Shown in pieces: positions 1 to 6,856 of a stretch of DNA of 12,796 nt. The DNA is taken from positions 1 through 12,796 of the forward strand of contig JAQGKC010000082.1 of the NCBI GenBank assembly GCA_028290305.1, read 5' to 3'. Each line of letters starts with the position of its first letter. Within the stretch, counting starts at the first letter, position 1. Under the pieces are notes generated by a model. The model was not told the DNA's origin. It did not search any database and was given only the letters and a program-made list of their open reading frames with translations. The DNA is from Bradyrhizobium sp. GTDB taxonomy: Bacteria > Pseudomonadota > Alphaproteobacteria > Rhizobiales > Xanthobacteraceae. A program made the position numbers and the translations under genes.

Positions 1-105
1 ACGGCGATGAGCCATATCGCCATCCAGGAGGCCCTCAACGGCAGTCCCGTGGACTGGATGGAGAAGGTCAGCGACGCGCAATATCCCGAAAGCGTTCAGG
101 GCTGA
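1..105 (+). CDS. C-terminal end of a cupin-domain protein (partial)
   Basis: The frame is open from the first base and ends at TGA 103-105, giving 34 codons that begin [20 protein letters not shown] and finish with [15 protein letters not shown] tail of the form T-A-M-(S/T)-H-I-A-I-Q-E, then V-(D/E)-W-M-E-x-V-(S/T)-D-x-Q-Y, is what I recall from small cupin proteins often annotated as cupin or carboxymuconolactone-decarboxylase-associated, some of which are manganese hydroxynitrile-lyase-like enzymes. The barrel and the metal ligands lie outside the window, so the activity cannot be judged. The recombinase remnant begins almost directly after the stop codon. The few residues after DAQY may be native or an altered end created by that junction. 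Confidence 0.65.
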   Translation, partial: TAMSHIAIQEALNGSPVDWMEKVSDAQYPESVQG

Positions 106-107
106 TC

Positions 108-981
108 GCGGAACCAATTCTCACGACGAACTACAGCAAACGCTTTCCGGAGATGACGCTGCCGGAAGCCGTGAAGGCCAACAAGGCGAGAACAAAGCCC
201 TACGCGCTGTTGAACGCGCGCACAATCAACGACAAGTATCTTGCCCGGCTGCATGCGTTTCTGAATTGGGCTGTGAGAGGGGATATCATCCCCGATAACC
301 CTGCGGCGGGGATCAAGATTGATACGGTGCCAAACTCTGAGCCGCCGCGCGTGAACTTTTCACCGGACGACTTGTCCCGTTTGTTCCGAGAGCATTTCGC
401 ACCGCGCGGCAAATGGGGCGAGCGCGAATGGGCGATGGTGATTTCGCTGTTCAGCGGGCGCATCGGAGTTGGCGCAGGTGAAGCTCAACAGCATTCGGAC
501 CGAACGCAGCGTTCTGGTGATTGCTGTGGAGGAAGAGACAAAGAACATCGGCTCGCAGCGGTTGGTGCCAGTGCATAGCGTGTTGCTGGCGCTGGGTTTC
601 GAAAAGCACGTCGCCGATCTGCGCAAGAGGAAAGAGACGCATCTGTTCCCCGTCTGGTATCGCGAGGGAATGGAAGCGAAGGCTCAAGCGCCCAAAGAGA
701 CCGCCACGCTCGATCACTACTTCCCGCGCTATTTGCCGCGTCGGTTCAACGTGACTTACCTGCCCAAGGTCGGGATCGTCGATGACCGCAAGACGTGGCA
801 TTCGTTCAGGCACACATTCAAGTCGGGTTTGAAGATGGCCGGTGTGCCAAAGGACATGCGCGACCAGCTCGCGGGCCACTCTGACAAGTCAGCCGGTGCA
901 GGATATGAGCACGGGCAACCTGTCGAGGCGATGAAAGAGGCGATTGAGAAGCTGAAGTTTGACCGCTTGCCTTTTTGCTGA
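108..981 (+). pseudogene. Tyrosine recombinase (phage/ICE integrase) remnant, 5'-truncated and frameshifted
   Basis: Two overlapping frames make one protein. The first (ATG 153; related sequence readable from about 108) carries a core-binding helix region, DKYLARLHAFLNWAVRGDII then PDNPAAGIK, and runs into WAMVISLFSG at about 455. The second continues with ASELAQVKLNSIR at about 460 and ends at 981. It includes the catalytic box HSFRH (His and second Arg; bases about 802-816), the LAGHS histidine and the AGYEHG tyrosine nucleophile. The join at about 456-462 falls where the family has T/S-G-x-R-x-x-E-L, which supplies the first catalytic arginine. The net change moves the frame by +1, as a 2- or 5-base deletion would, and neither frame retains that arginine. 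About 100 N-terminal residues also appear to be missing. It should be inactive as an integrase and marks an old insertion beside the cupin gene. Confidence 0.85.
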
Positions 982-1039
982 TTACCTTGTGTCGTTTCCG
1001 AATCGTCGTGCTGTAACTCTGCAGCCGGGAGAAGCCACG

Positions 1040-1426
1040 TTGAGGCGGAGTCAGCAACGACTTCTAATTTGCTTGATCGTCTTCGCGGTTGCTTTGTTAC
1101 TGCTGATACCGTTTGTCGGGTCAATCCCATCATCGCATATTACGATTGGGAAGTTGGTAGGCAGCAGCGGACTGTTTCTCGATATCGCGGGCATCATCCA
1201 ACTAGAGGTAAGCGGTGCCTTCGGAGAGCTAATCAAGAAATACGGAAACGATGATGACTATCCGTATGGTCCACCTTCGCATATCACCCGCCAAATAATA
1301 GATAACCCCGACACCCCCATTCGAACGGGCATCCGTAACCTATTGTTCTTTGAACATCGCACGGGGATTTGGCTCTTGATCGCGGGCTTCGTTTTGCAGC
1401 TCAGCGCGGTTTGGATTTGGGTTTAA
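1040..1426 (+). CDS. Small membrane protein of unknown function
   Basis: I do not recognise this 128-residue protein. The frame is open from 959, overlapping the recombinase end. I prefer the TTG at 1040 because GGGAG at 1027-1031 sits eight bases before it and because the residues upstream look non-coding. The N-terminus is basic (RRSQQR) followed by a hydrophobic stretch (about residues 7-27). The middle is weakly hydrophobic, then comes a polar acidic stretch (KKYGNDDDYPYGPP). The last 19 residues (IWLLIAGFVLQLSAVWIWV) form a second membrane span running to the C-terminus. At least two spans in the inner membrane are likely. Base composition is clearly less GC-rich than the genes to the right, which fits cargo of the decayed mobile element. 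A further gene follows on the same strand about 85 bp downstream. Confidence 0.6.
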   Translation: MRRSQQRLLICLIVFAVALLLLIPFVGSIPSSHITIGKLVGSSGLFLDIAGIIQLEVSGAFGELIKKYGNDDDYPYGPPSHITRQIIDNPDTPIRTGIRNLLFFEHRTGIWLLIAGFVLQLSAVWIWV

Positions 1427-1510
1427 GCAGCGCGCGCGTCCGCATAGATGGGTTGCTTTCTCTGGGCTCCTCATCTATTGGCCCTTTCTATCCACAATGG
1501 AGAGAGCACC

Positions 1511-1834
1511 ATGATCGGCGCACCGGATTACGCATCTGAGTTCTACGCCATCGAGCGCACCGTTGAATTGGTAGCGAACGAAGAGGTCTATCGCATCGAA
1601 GTGATGAAACATCTCGTTGGAGCCGAGAGGTTCAGCACCCGGGCCTACAAGAGAGAGGATATCGTGGTGCAGCCTGCATATCCCTGGTCGTCGGCAAAGG
1701 ACTACGAGCGGAAACCAGAGACGGTCGAGATATGGAAGTCAATCGATATCGGCTGGACAGACAGAGATACGGCCGATGGCGCTCTGGCACAGGCTTTGGG
1801 CTTCCTTGGTGAGCGGGTTCGGAGCGCGAAATAG
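1511..1834 (+). CDS. Small soluble hypothetical protein, 107 aa
   Basis: I do not recognise the family. The ATG at 1511 is preceded by GGAGAG (1499-1504), a good ribosome-binding site. The frame is open further upstream (to 1448), but the extra residues look like translated leader. The protein is mixed alpha/beta in appearance and hydrophilic, with no signal peptide or membrane segment. Visible segments are an acidic helix-like start (SEFYAIERTVELVANEEVYR), a YPW-containing middle and a helical C-terminus (TADGALAQALGFLGERVRSA). It is followed five bases later by a clean rho-independent terminator, which supports a real transcription unit ending here. Together with the membrane protein upstream it is probably cargo of the mobile-element remnant; its role is unknown. 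Confidence 0.6.
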   Translation: MIGAPDYASEFYAIERTVELVANEEVYRIEVMKHLVGAERFSTRAYKREDIVVQPAYPWSSAKDYERKPETVEIWKSIDIGWTDRDTADGALAQALGFLGERVRSAK

Positions 1835-1838
1835 AAGA

Positions 1839-1861
1839 GGCGCGGGTTGACCGCGCCTTTT
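1839..1861 (+). terminator. Rho-independent terminator after the 107-aa gene
   Basis: A perfect 7-bp stem, GGCGCGG (1839-1845) with CCGCGCC (1851-1857), encloses the loop GTTGA and is followed by TTTT (1858-1861). It lies five bases past the stop of the small plus-strand gene and is oriented for it. Confidence 0.8.
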
Positions 1862-1882
1862 CACTGCTCATAGGCCCTAAGG

Positions 1883-2525
<643 letters not shown>

Positions 2526-2527
2526 GC

Positions 2528-2550
2528 GAGACCGCCGGAGGCGGGCTCTT
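2528..2550. terminator. Possible terminator hairpin between convergent reading frames
   Basis: GAG-x-CCGCC (2528-2536) pairs with GGCGG-x-CTC (2540-2548) around a GGA loop, with one internal mismatch. Only two T residues follow on the plus strand. It lies between the aldo/keto reductase remnant (+) and the solute-binding-protein gene (-). It could weakly terminate either strand or be an unrelated GC-rich hairpin. Confidence 0.3.
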
Positions 2551-2597
2551 CGCGCGCACCGAGGCAGGCCCCAAATTCAGCTCACAGAACCAGATCG

Positions 2598-4208
2598 TCA
2601 CTCCGACTTGTCGATATTCCAGAACACCGGCGTGGCGGGGCCGTCGAGCACGCCGGTGAGCGATGTCCGCCAGGCGTTCACGACGCGATACTGCCCGAGC
2701 GGGATATAGATCACCTGGTCGTAGACTTCCTTCTGGATGTCGGTGGCGATCTTCTTCTGCTCCTCCGGCGACAGCGTACGCGAATAGGCATCGCGCATTG
2801 CTTCCATCTTGGGATTCTCAGGCCAGCCGAACCAGGCGCCATTCTTGCCCTTGCCGCTGATCTGCAGGTTGGCGATCGGATTGGCGACGTCGGCGCCGGT
2901 CAAGTTGGTGAAGAAGATATTCCAGCCGCCCTCCTTCGGCGGTTTCTGGCTGGCGCGGCGGGCAACGACGCTCTGCCAATCGGTCGCCTGCACGTCGACC
3001 TTGAAGCCGGCCGCGCGCAACTGCTGCGCGACGACGATCGGCTGGGCCTTCAACGTCACGACATCGCCCGGCGCGAGCAGCACGATCGGCGTGCCGTCAT
3101 AGCCGGATTCAGCGAGCAGCTTCTTGGCTTCCGCCATGCCATTGCCCTTGACCAGCGTCTCCGAGCCGACATCGGTTTCCAGCGGCGTGCCGCAAGCGAA
3201 CACCGCGCCGCAGATCTTGTAGTATTTGGGATTGCCGACCAGCGCATCGAGCACGTCCTTCTGGTTCATCGCCAGCAAGGCGGCGCGGCGCACCTTGACG
3301 TTATCGAAGGGTGGATAAAGGAAGTTCATGCGCCCGATCGTCTGGAATCCGAGCTTGTTCAGGCTTTCGACCTTCAGATCCTTGTTGGCGGCCAGCGCCG
3401 GGAGGAGATCGAAAGGCGGCGTTTCATCGAAATCGATGTCGCCGGACAGCAATGCGTTCACGGCGGTCTGCGCATCCGGCATGGTGATCCATTCGACGCG
3501 GTCGACCTTCACGACCTTAGCCCCGGCGGTCCAGCTCGGCGCTTCCTTGCGCGGCACGTAGTCGGTGTTTTTCTCGTAAACGGCCTTCACACCGGGCTGG
3601 AATTCCGCCTGCACGAATTTGAAGGGACCGGATCCGATCTGCTCTTTGATCTGCTGGGTCGGCGGCGTCTCCGCCAACCGCTTCGGCATCATGAACGGCA
3701 CCAGCGACGACGGCTTTGCGATCGACTCCAGAACGAGGCCGTAGGTTTCCTTCAGCGTCAGCGTGATGGTCCCGGCATCGGTCGCCTCGAGGCTTTTGGT
3801 GAAATCCATCAGCTTCTGGCCCATGCCATCGACCTTGCCCCAGCGCTTCAGCGAGGCCACGCAATCCTCCGCCGTCACCGGCGCACCGTCATGCCATTTC
3901 AGGCCATCGCGCAAGGTGAAGGTGTAGGTGAGCTTGTCGTCGGAGACCTTCCAGTCCGCCATCTGCGGCTGGATCTTGAAATTGGCGTCGGTCGCCAGCA
4001 GCGTGTCATAGACCATGTAGCCATGGTCGCGCGTGATGTAGGCGGTGGTGTAACCGGGATCGATGATGCGCAAATCCGAATGCATCACCGCGGTGATGGT
4101 CTTGCCGGCCGCGAGCGCGTGCGACGTCGAAATGACCGAGAGTGTGAGCAGCGGCAGCAGAAAATTCTGGGTTATCCTCCGGAATGTCCAGCGCGAGATA
4201 TGGAACAT
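2598..4208 (-). CDS. ABC transporter periplasmic solute-binding protein, family 5 (peptide/nickel type)
   Basis: This is a 536-residue protein, the usual length for DppA/OppA-type binding proteins that deliver oligopeptides or related solutes to an ABC permease. It starts at ATG 4208 with a GGAG site about seven bases upstream. The N-terminus is a Sec signal: basic residues, a hydrophobic core (FLLPLLTLSVISTSHALAAG) and likely cleavage after ALA near residue 34. Family 5 hallmarks are the partner-strand region VYDTLLATDANFKIQPQMA, then YTFTLRDGLKWHDGAPVTAEDCVASLKRW, then IGSGPFKF, and the C-terminal lobe strand around DVQATDWQSVVARR. No permease or ATPase gene lies within the window on either side, so it is an orphan here or works with a distant transporter. 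The substrate cannot be told from the sequence. The gene looks intact. Confidence 0.9.
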   Translation of the reverse strand: MFHISRWTFRRITQNFLLPLLTLSVISTSHALAAGKTITAVMHSDLRIIDPGYTTAYITRDHGYMVYDTLLATDANFKIQPQMADWKVSDDKLTYTFTLRDGLKWHDGAPVTAEDCVASLKRWGKVDGMGQKLMDFTKSLEATDAGTITLTLKETYGLVLESIAKPSSLVPFMMPKRLAETPPTQQIKEQIGSGPFKFVQAEFQPGVKAVYEKNTDYVPRKEAPSWTAGAKVVKVDRVEWITMPDAQTAVNALLSGDIDFDETPPFDLLPALAANKDLKVESLNKLGFQTIGRMNFLYPPFDNVKVRRAALLAMNQKDVLDALVGNPKYYKICGAVFACGTPLETDVGSETLVKGNGMAEAKKLLAESGYDGTPIVLLAPGDVVTLKAQPIVVAQQLRAAGFKVDVQATDWQSVVARRASQKPPKEGGWNIFFTNLTGADVANPIANLQISGKGKNGAWFGWPENPKMEAMRDAYSRTLSPEEQKKIATDIQKEVYDQVIYIPLGQYRVVNAWRTSLTGVLDGPATPVFWNIDKSE

Positions 4209-4897
4209 GCGACTCTCCTGACGCGAAACTGATCAAAGCCGGTAACTGTTTGCGCAAGCTCGCGCGCTGACGCGCAATCACATGCACAAAATGTCGGCGT
4301 GGAGGCTTCTGAGTCCTCCCTTCAGCATCGGAAGTATTGCAATTTCCGGGCCGCTAAAGGGGGCAAAATGTCCGACAATGGTGCGACTAAACGCGCCGAC
4401 GGACACTGAGACTATCTCGCTATCGGGGCAGGCTGGACGTGGTCAGCGGCCTCGCCGCAGGACTCGCCATTGATTGGCTGTGTGGTCGCAACAGAAGAAA
4501 GGCGGAGCTCGCACGGAGGGCTTTACCGGCATGGCTCCGCACAAATATCGATCTCCCATCGCTTGCGATCCGGGGTTGTTGTCAGCAACTATGCCCGAGC
4601 TTCGCTGCCGAAGACGAACGACATCAATGGTGTCATTCAATTGTGGCTGATGAGGGCGGCCTTTTGGTGCGCCTTGTTTATGTCGGCGTCGCCTCCCTCA
4701 CGCGATGACCCGGTCACAGCACATCGACGCTGAAGCCGGCGGCGCTCAATTATCATTCCTTTCCGGGCCCGAGGACGAAACGCAACACTCCGCTGAAGAA
4801 ACGCCTCCCTCGTTGCCGCAGGAGGATAACAAGAATTTTGACGAAGCATGGACGTTTTCAGGTACTTTCTAACCGACTGGAAAATGACTCGCTTTTC
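4209..4897. other. Long intergenic stretch with no supportable gene
   Basis: This stretch of about 690 bp holds the upstream region of the solute-binding-protein gene and otherwise only short frames of up to about 120 codons on both strands. None has a convincing ribosome-binding site, domain or composition. AAAATGTC occurs at about 4288 and again at about 4366 (CAAAATGTCGG, GCAAAATGTCC), with no other matching structure. Base composition is more even than in the flanking genes, so it may contain decayed genes too degraded to name. I could not identify a promoter with confidence. Confidence 0.5.
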
Positions 4898-4986
4898 GTC
4901 ATGGCCGGGCTTGTCCCGGCCATCCACGTCTTTCTTGCTTGAGTGAAGCAAAGACGTGGATGCCCGGCACAAGGCCGGGCATGATG
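4898..4986. repeat. Intergenic palindromic repeat, copy 1
   Basis: Two inverted arms of about 40 bases flank a short centre. The left arm begins GTCATGGCCGGGCTTGTCCC and continues to CCACGTCTTTCTTGCTT. The right arm starts AAGCAAAGACGTGGATGCCC and ends GGCCGGGCATGATG. The arms could form a long imperfect hairpin. From memory, this element type (GTCATGGCCGGGCTTGTCCC with an inverted partner) is scattered between genes in Bradyrhizobium, Rhodopseudomonas and relatives and often produces spurious small predicted proteins. A more diverged copy is at 8557-8660 in the same orientation. Confidence 0.85.
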
Positions 4987-5034
4987 AGGCGAAAGCACCC
5001 GATTTCACTGGCCGCTTTTTGAGTCAGACTCTTA

Positions 5035-5084
5035 GGTGCTGCCCGCACCCTGTCACGTCGGTGCGGCCCGCACCCCGTCACGCC
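5035..5084. repeat. Two tandem copies of a 25-bp hairpin-forming unit
   Basis: Units 5035-5059 and 5060-5084 are identical at 22 of 25 positions and share the core GGTGC(T/G)GCCCGCACC followed by C(T/C)GTCACG. Each contains its own inverted repeat: a 5-bp stem in the first and a 6-bp stem, GGTGCG/CGCACC (5060-5074), in the second. The second unit overlaps the stop codon of the NUDIX gene (5078-5080), so the first is a duplication just downstream of that gene. On the minus strand the hairpins could slow 3'-end degradation of the mRNA or aid termination, but no U-tract follows. Confidence 0.7.
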
Positions 5085-5887
5085 GCGCGGCTGAGCCAAT
5101 CGCGCACCTTCTGCGCCAGGCTCCGGCGCTGGCGATCAGCCGCAACAGAGGCGCTGTCGGTGGGGTTGTCCGACATGACCGACGTCGACGCGCCGGCTTC
5201 GATTTCCACCGGAGCCATCTCGGTCTCCGGCTCCGCTACAGAGAGCGACATTTCCTCGACCACGCCGGCGCCGTCCGCGATGACCAGGCTCTCCGCGGCC
5301 AATTCCAGCATCGGCTCGGGTTGCGATGGCGTTTCGATCGGCTCGGCGCGCGGCGCCCCGATGGCCTGCCCGGTCAACGCCGGCTCCGGCGCTGGTTCGG
5401 CGCGCGACGGACCCTGCATCGGCGCGGGCTGGGAGCGGCGCTTGCGCGATGCCGGGGCCTTGGCCTTCGGCCGGCGCGCGAACGCCGACACCGCCTGCGG
5501 ACCGACATGTTCGAGAAACGCCTGCTCATGAGCACGCGAAAGCCGCCCGATCGCGGCCTCGAGCGGCAGCCAATCGACCGCCCTGATGTCATTCATCAAC
5601 GCGTGAGCCTGCTCGCCGGCCGCCTCCATGCGCCAATAATGCACGATCTTGGAGCGGCCTCCGGAGTCGTAGGCCAGCGTGCCCAGGAATTCGTGCACCG
5701 TCACATTGTGGCCGGTCTCTTCCAGCACCTCGCGCTTGGCGGCGGCGCGCGGCGTCTCGCCCTGGTCGAGCTTGCCCTTCGGAAGCACCCACTCGTCGCG
5801 CTTGCGCAACCTCACCACGGCGATCAGCGGCGGTTGCTGGCGCCGCAGCACGATGCCCCCCGCCGCCACAACCGACACTCTTGCCAT
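5078..5887 (-). CDS. NUDIX hydrolase with a long low-complexity C-terminal tail
   Basis: The complete NUDIX signature G-x5-E-x7-REVLEETG is present at about residues 38-59 (GKLDQGETPRAAAKREVLEE, then TG), preceded by the strand WVLPKG. This family hydrolyses nucleoside diphosphates linked to another moiety (for example Ap4A, ADP-ribose or diphosphoinositol polyphosphates) using Mg2+ bound by the REXXEE glutamates. The domain ends near residue 135. About 130 residues rich in Ala, Pro, Glu and Ser follow, then a basic helical end (RQRRSLAQKVRDWLSRAA). The tail is probably disordered and is absent from minimal NUDIX enzymes of about 150 residues. I chose ATG 5887, with a weak GGA seven bases upstream; GTG at 5899 is an alternative adding four residues. 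It lies 64 bp downstream of the decarboxylase gene on the same strand and may be co-transcribed. The substrate is unknown. Confidence 0.85.
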   Translation of the reverse strand: MARVSVVAAGGIVLRRQQPPLIAVVRLRKRDEWVLPKGKLDQGETPRAAAKREVLEETGHNVTVHEFLGTLAYDSGGRSKIVHYWRMEAAGEQAHALMNDIRAVDWLPLEAAIGRLSRAHEQAFLEHVGPQAVSAFARRPKAKAPASRKRRSQPAPMQGPSRAEPAPEPALTGQAIGAPRAEPIETPSQPEPMLELAAESLVIADGAGVVEEMSLSVAEPETEMAPVEIEAGASTSVMSDNPTDSASVAADRQRRSLAQKVRDWLSRAA

Positions 5888-5951
5888 CGCATCGTCCACG
5901 CATTCGATTTTCTAATCGATCTCTTATATCGATACGAAGACAAAATCGAGA

Positions 5952-6821
5952 TTACGCTGAAGGGTTCCGCAACAAAGGCTGGCCGGCGCGAATTCGTGCG
6001 CCCTCCGACACGTTGCCGCAGAACTCGAAATGCCCGGGCGCGAGCACGATGATGGTCGAGCCGTGCTCGAACCAGCCGAGTTCGTCCCCCTTGCGCACAT
6101 TCACGTCGCACGGAAACACCAGCGGACCGCGCGTCTCCGCATTGAGCACCAAGTCGAGAAAATGCAGCCGAATGCTGGCCACGAGGATGGCCGCGACCGG
6201 CACCATGGTAAGGGCTTCGCCGGTTTTAAGGTGCGTCCGGATCACCGCCCGCTCGTTCTTGCAGAACAGCCGCTCGATCCGCTTCAGCGCGATCGGGTTG
6301 ACGTTCCAGGTGTCGCCATGAATCAGCGTGACCTGGTCGATGTGGCAATCGTGTGGGGCATGAAAGCGGTGATACATGCTCGAGGTCAGCCGCAAGGTCA
6401 AAAAGCGCCCGTTGCGGTGCGCCTCGACCAGCGCGGGATCGGCGACAAGGTCGATCAGCGAATAGGGCGCGCCCTTGATCTGGTAGAGCTCGCCGTCGCG
6501 GATGGTGCCGAAGGCGCCGATGATGCCGTCGCTTGGGCTCGCTACGATCGCCGGGTCCGGATCGGGCGGGCGGAGGCCCGGGCGCAGCTCGCGGGTGAAG
6601 CAGTCATGCAGGCTCTTGAAATGGGTCTTCTTGGCCTCCGACAGATCGAGGTCGGAAAACAGCCGCCAGCAGCCGATCGAGAGATCCCGCACCAGCGGGT
6701 TCTCGATCTTGCTGAACCAGCCGATGAAGCGGGTCAGCGCGGCGCGCGGGATGCGGTTGGTCAAGAGGAAGTTGAGGTCTTCCTGCTGGGTCAGGGCTGC
6801 GAGGAGGCTTTTCACTGTCAT
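5952..6821 (-). CDS. psd: Phosphatidylserine decarboxylase-like proenzyme
   Basis: A 289-residue pyruvoyl-dependent decarboxylase of the PS decarboxylase family, which converts phosphatidylserine to phosphatidylethanolamine at the inner membrane. It contains the F-x-S-L-x-D/N-x-F-x-R-x-L-x-P-G block (FKSLHDCFTRELRPG), the SPSDGII aspartate (Asp98), the YHRFHAP histidine (His154) and a self-cleavage site, EHGST, with the pyruvoyl-forming serine at residue 255. These match the Asp-His-Ser triad of the E. coli enzyme, although the residue before GST is His rather than the common Leu, and the alpha chain after cleavage would be only 35 residues. I start at ATG 6821, where similarity begins (MTVKSLLAALTQQEDLNFLL). 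The frame is open to 6866, but that start would overlap the divergent gene. Rhizobia usually carry a shorter PSD beside pssA, which is not the arrangement here, so this may be a second or specialised enzyme. Confidence 0.8.
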   Translation of the reverse strand: MTVKSLLAALTQQEDLNFLLTNRIPRAALTRFIGWFSKIENPLVRDLSIGCWRLFSDLDLSEAKKTHFKSLHDCFTRELRPGLRPPDPDPAIVASPSDGIIGAFGTIRDGELYQIKGAPYSLIDLVADPALVEAHRNGRFLTLRLTSSMYHRFHAPHDCHIDQVTLIHGDTWNVNPIALKRIERLFCKNERAVIRTHLKTGEALTMVPVAAILVASIRLHFLDLVLNAETRGPLVFPCDVNVRKGDELGWFEHGSTIIVLAPGHFEFCGNVSEGARIRAGQPLLRNPSA

Positions 6822-6856
6822 GAATCTGTCAGCCTCTGTGGTTAGCGGTTTTGGAC
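6822..6856. promoter_or_regulatory. 35-bp divergent spacer between decarboxylase and PLP-enzyme genes
   Basis: Only 35 bases separate the chosen start codons of two divergent genes, too short for two independent full promoters. At least one promoter must lie inside the opposite gene's 5' coding region, the promoters must overlap, or one start codon lies further in. On the minus strand AGAGG lies 11 bases before the decarboxylase ATG. On the plus strand I see no strong ribosome-binding site before ATG 6857 (TTGGAC just upstream). No clear -35/-10 pair is visible. Confidence 0.4.

Noticed and set aside
4439..4708. Short frames in the long intergenic stretch
   Set aside because: They have no ribosome-binding site, domain or codon bias supporting them, and several frames are equally open on both strands.
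4637..5008. A minus-strand 123-codon frame with the segment DVDGRDKPGHDE
   Set aside because: That segment is the translated intergenic palindromic repeat, a well-known source of spurious predicted proteins.
5036..6052. A 338-codon plus-strand frame across the NUDIX gene
   Set aside because: It lies opposite a clear NUDIX domain, is very Arg-rich and has no recognisable motif.
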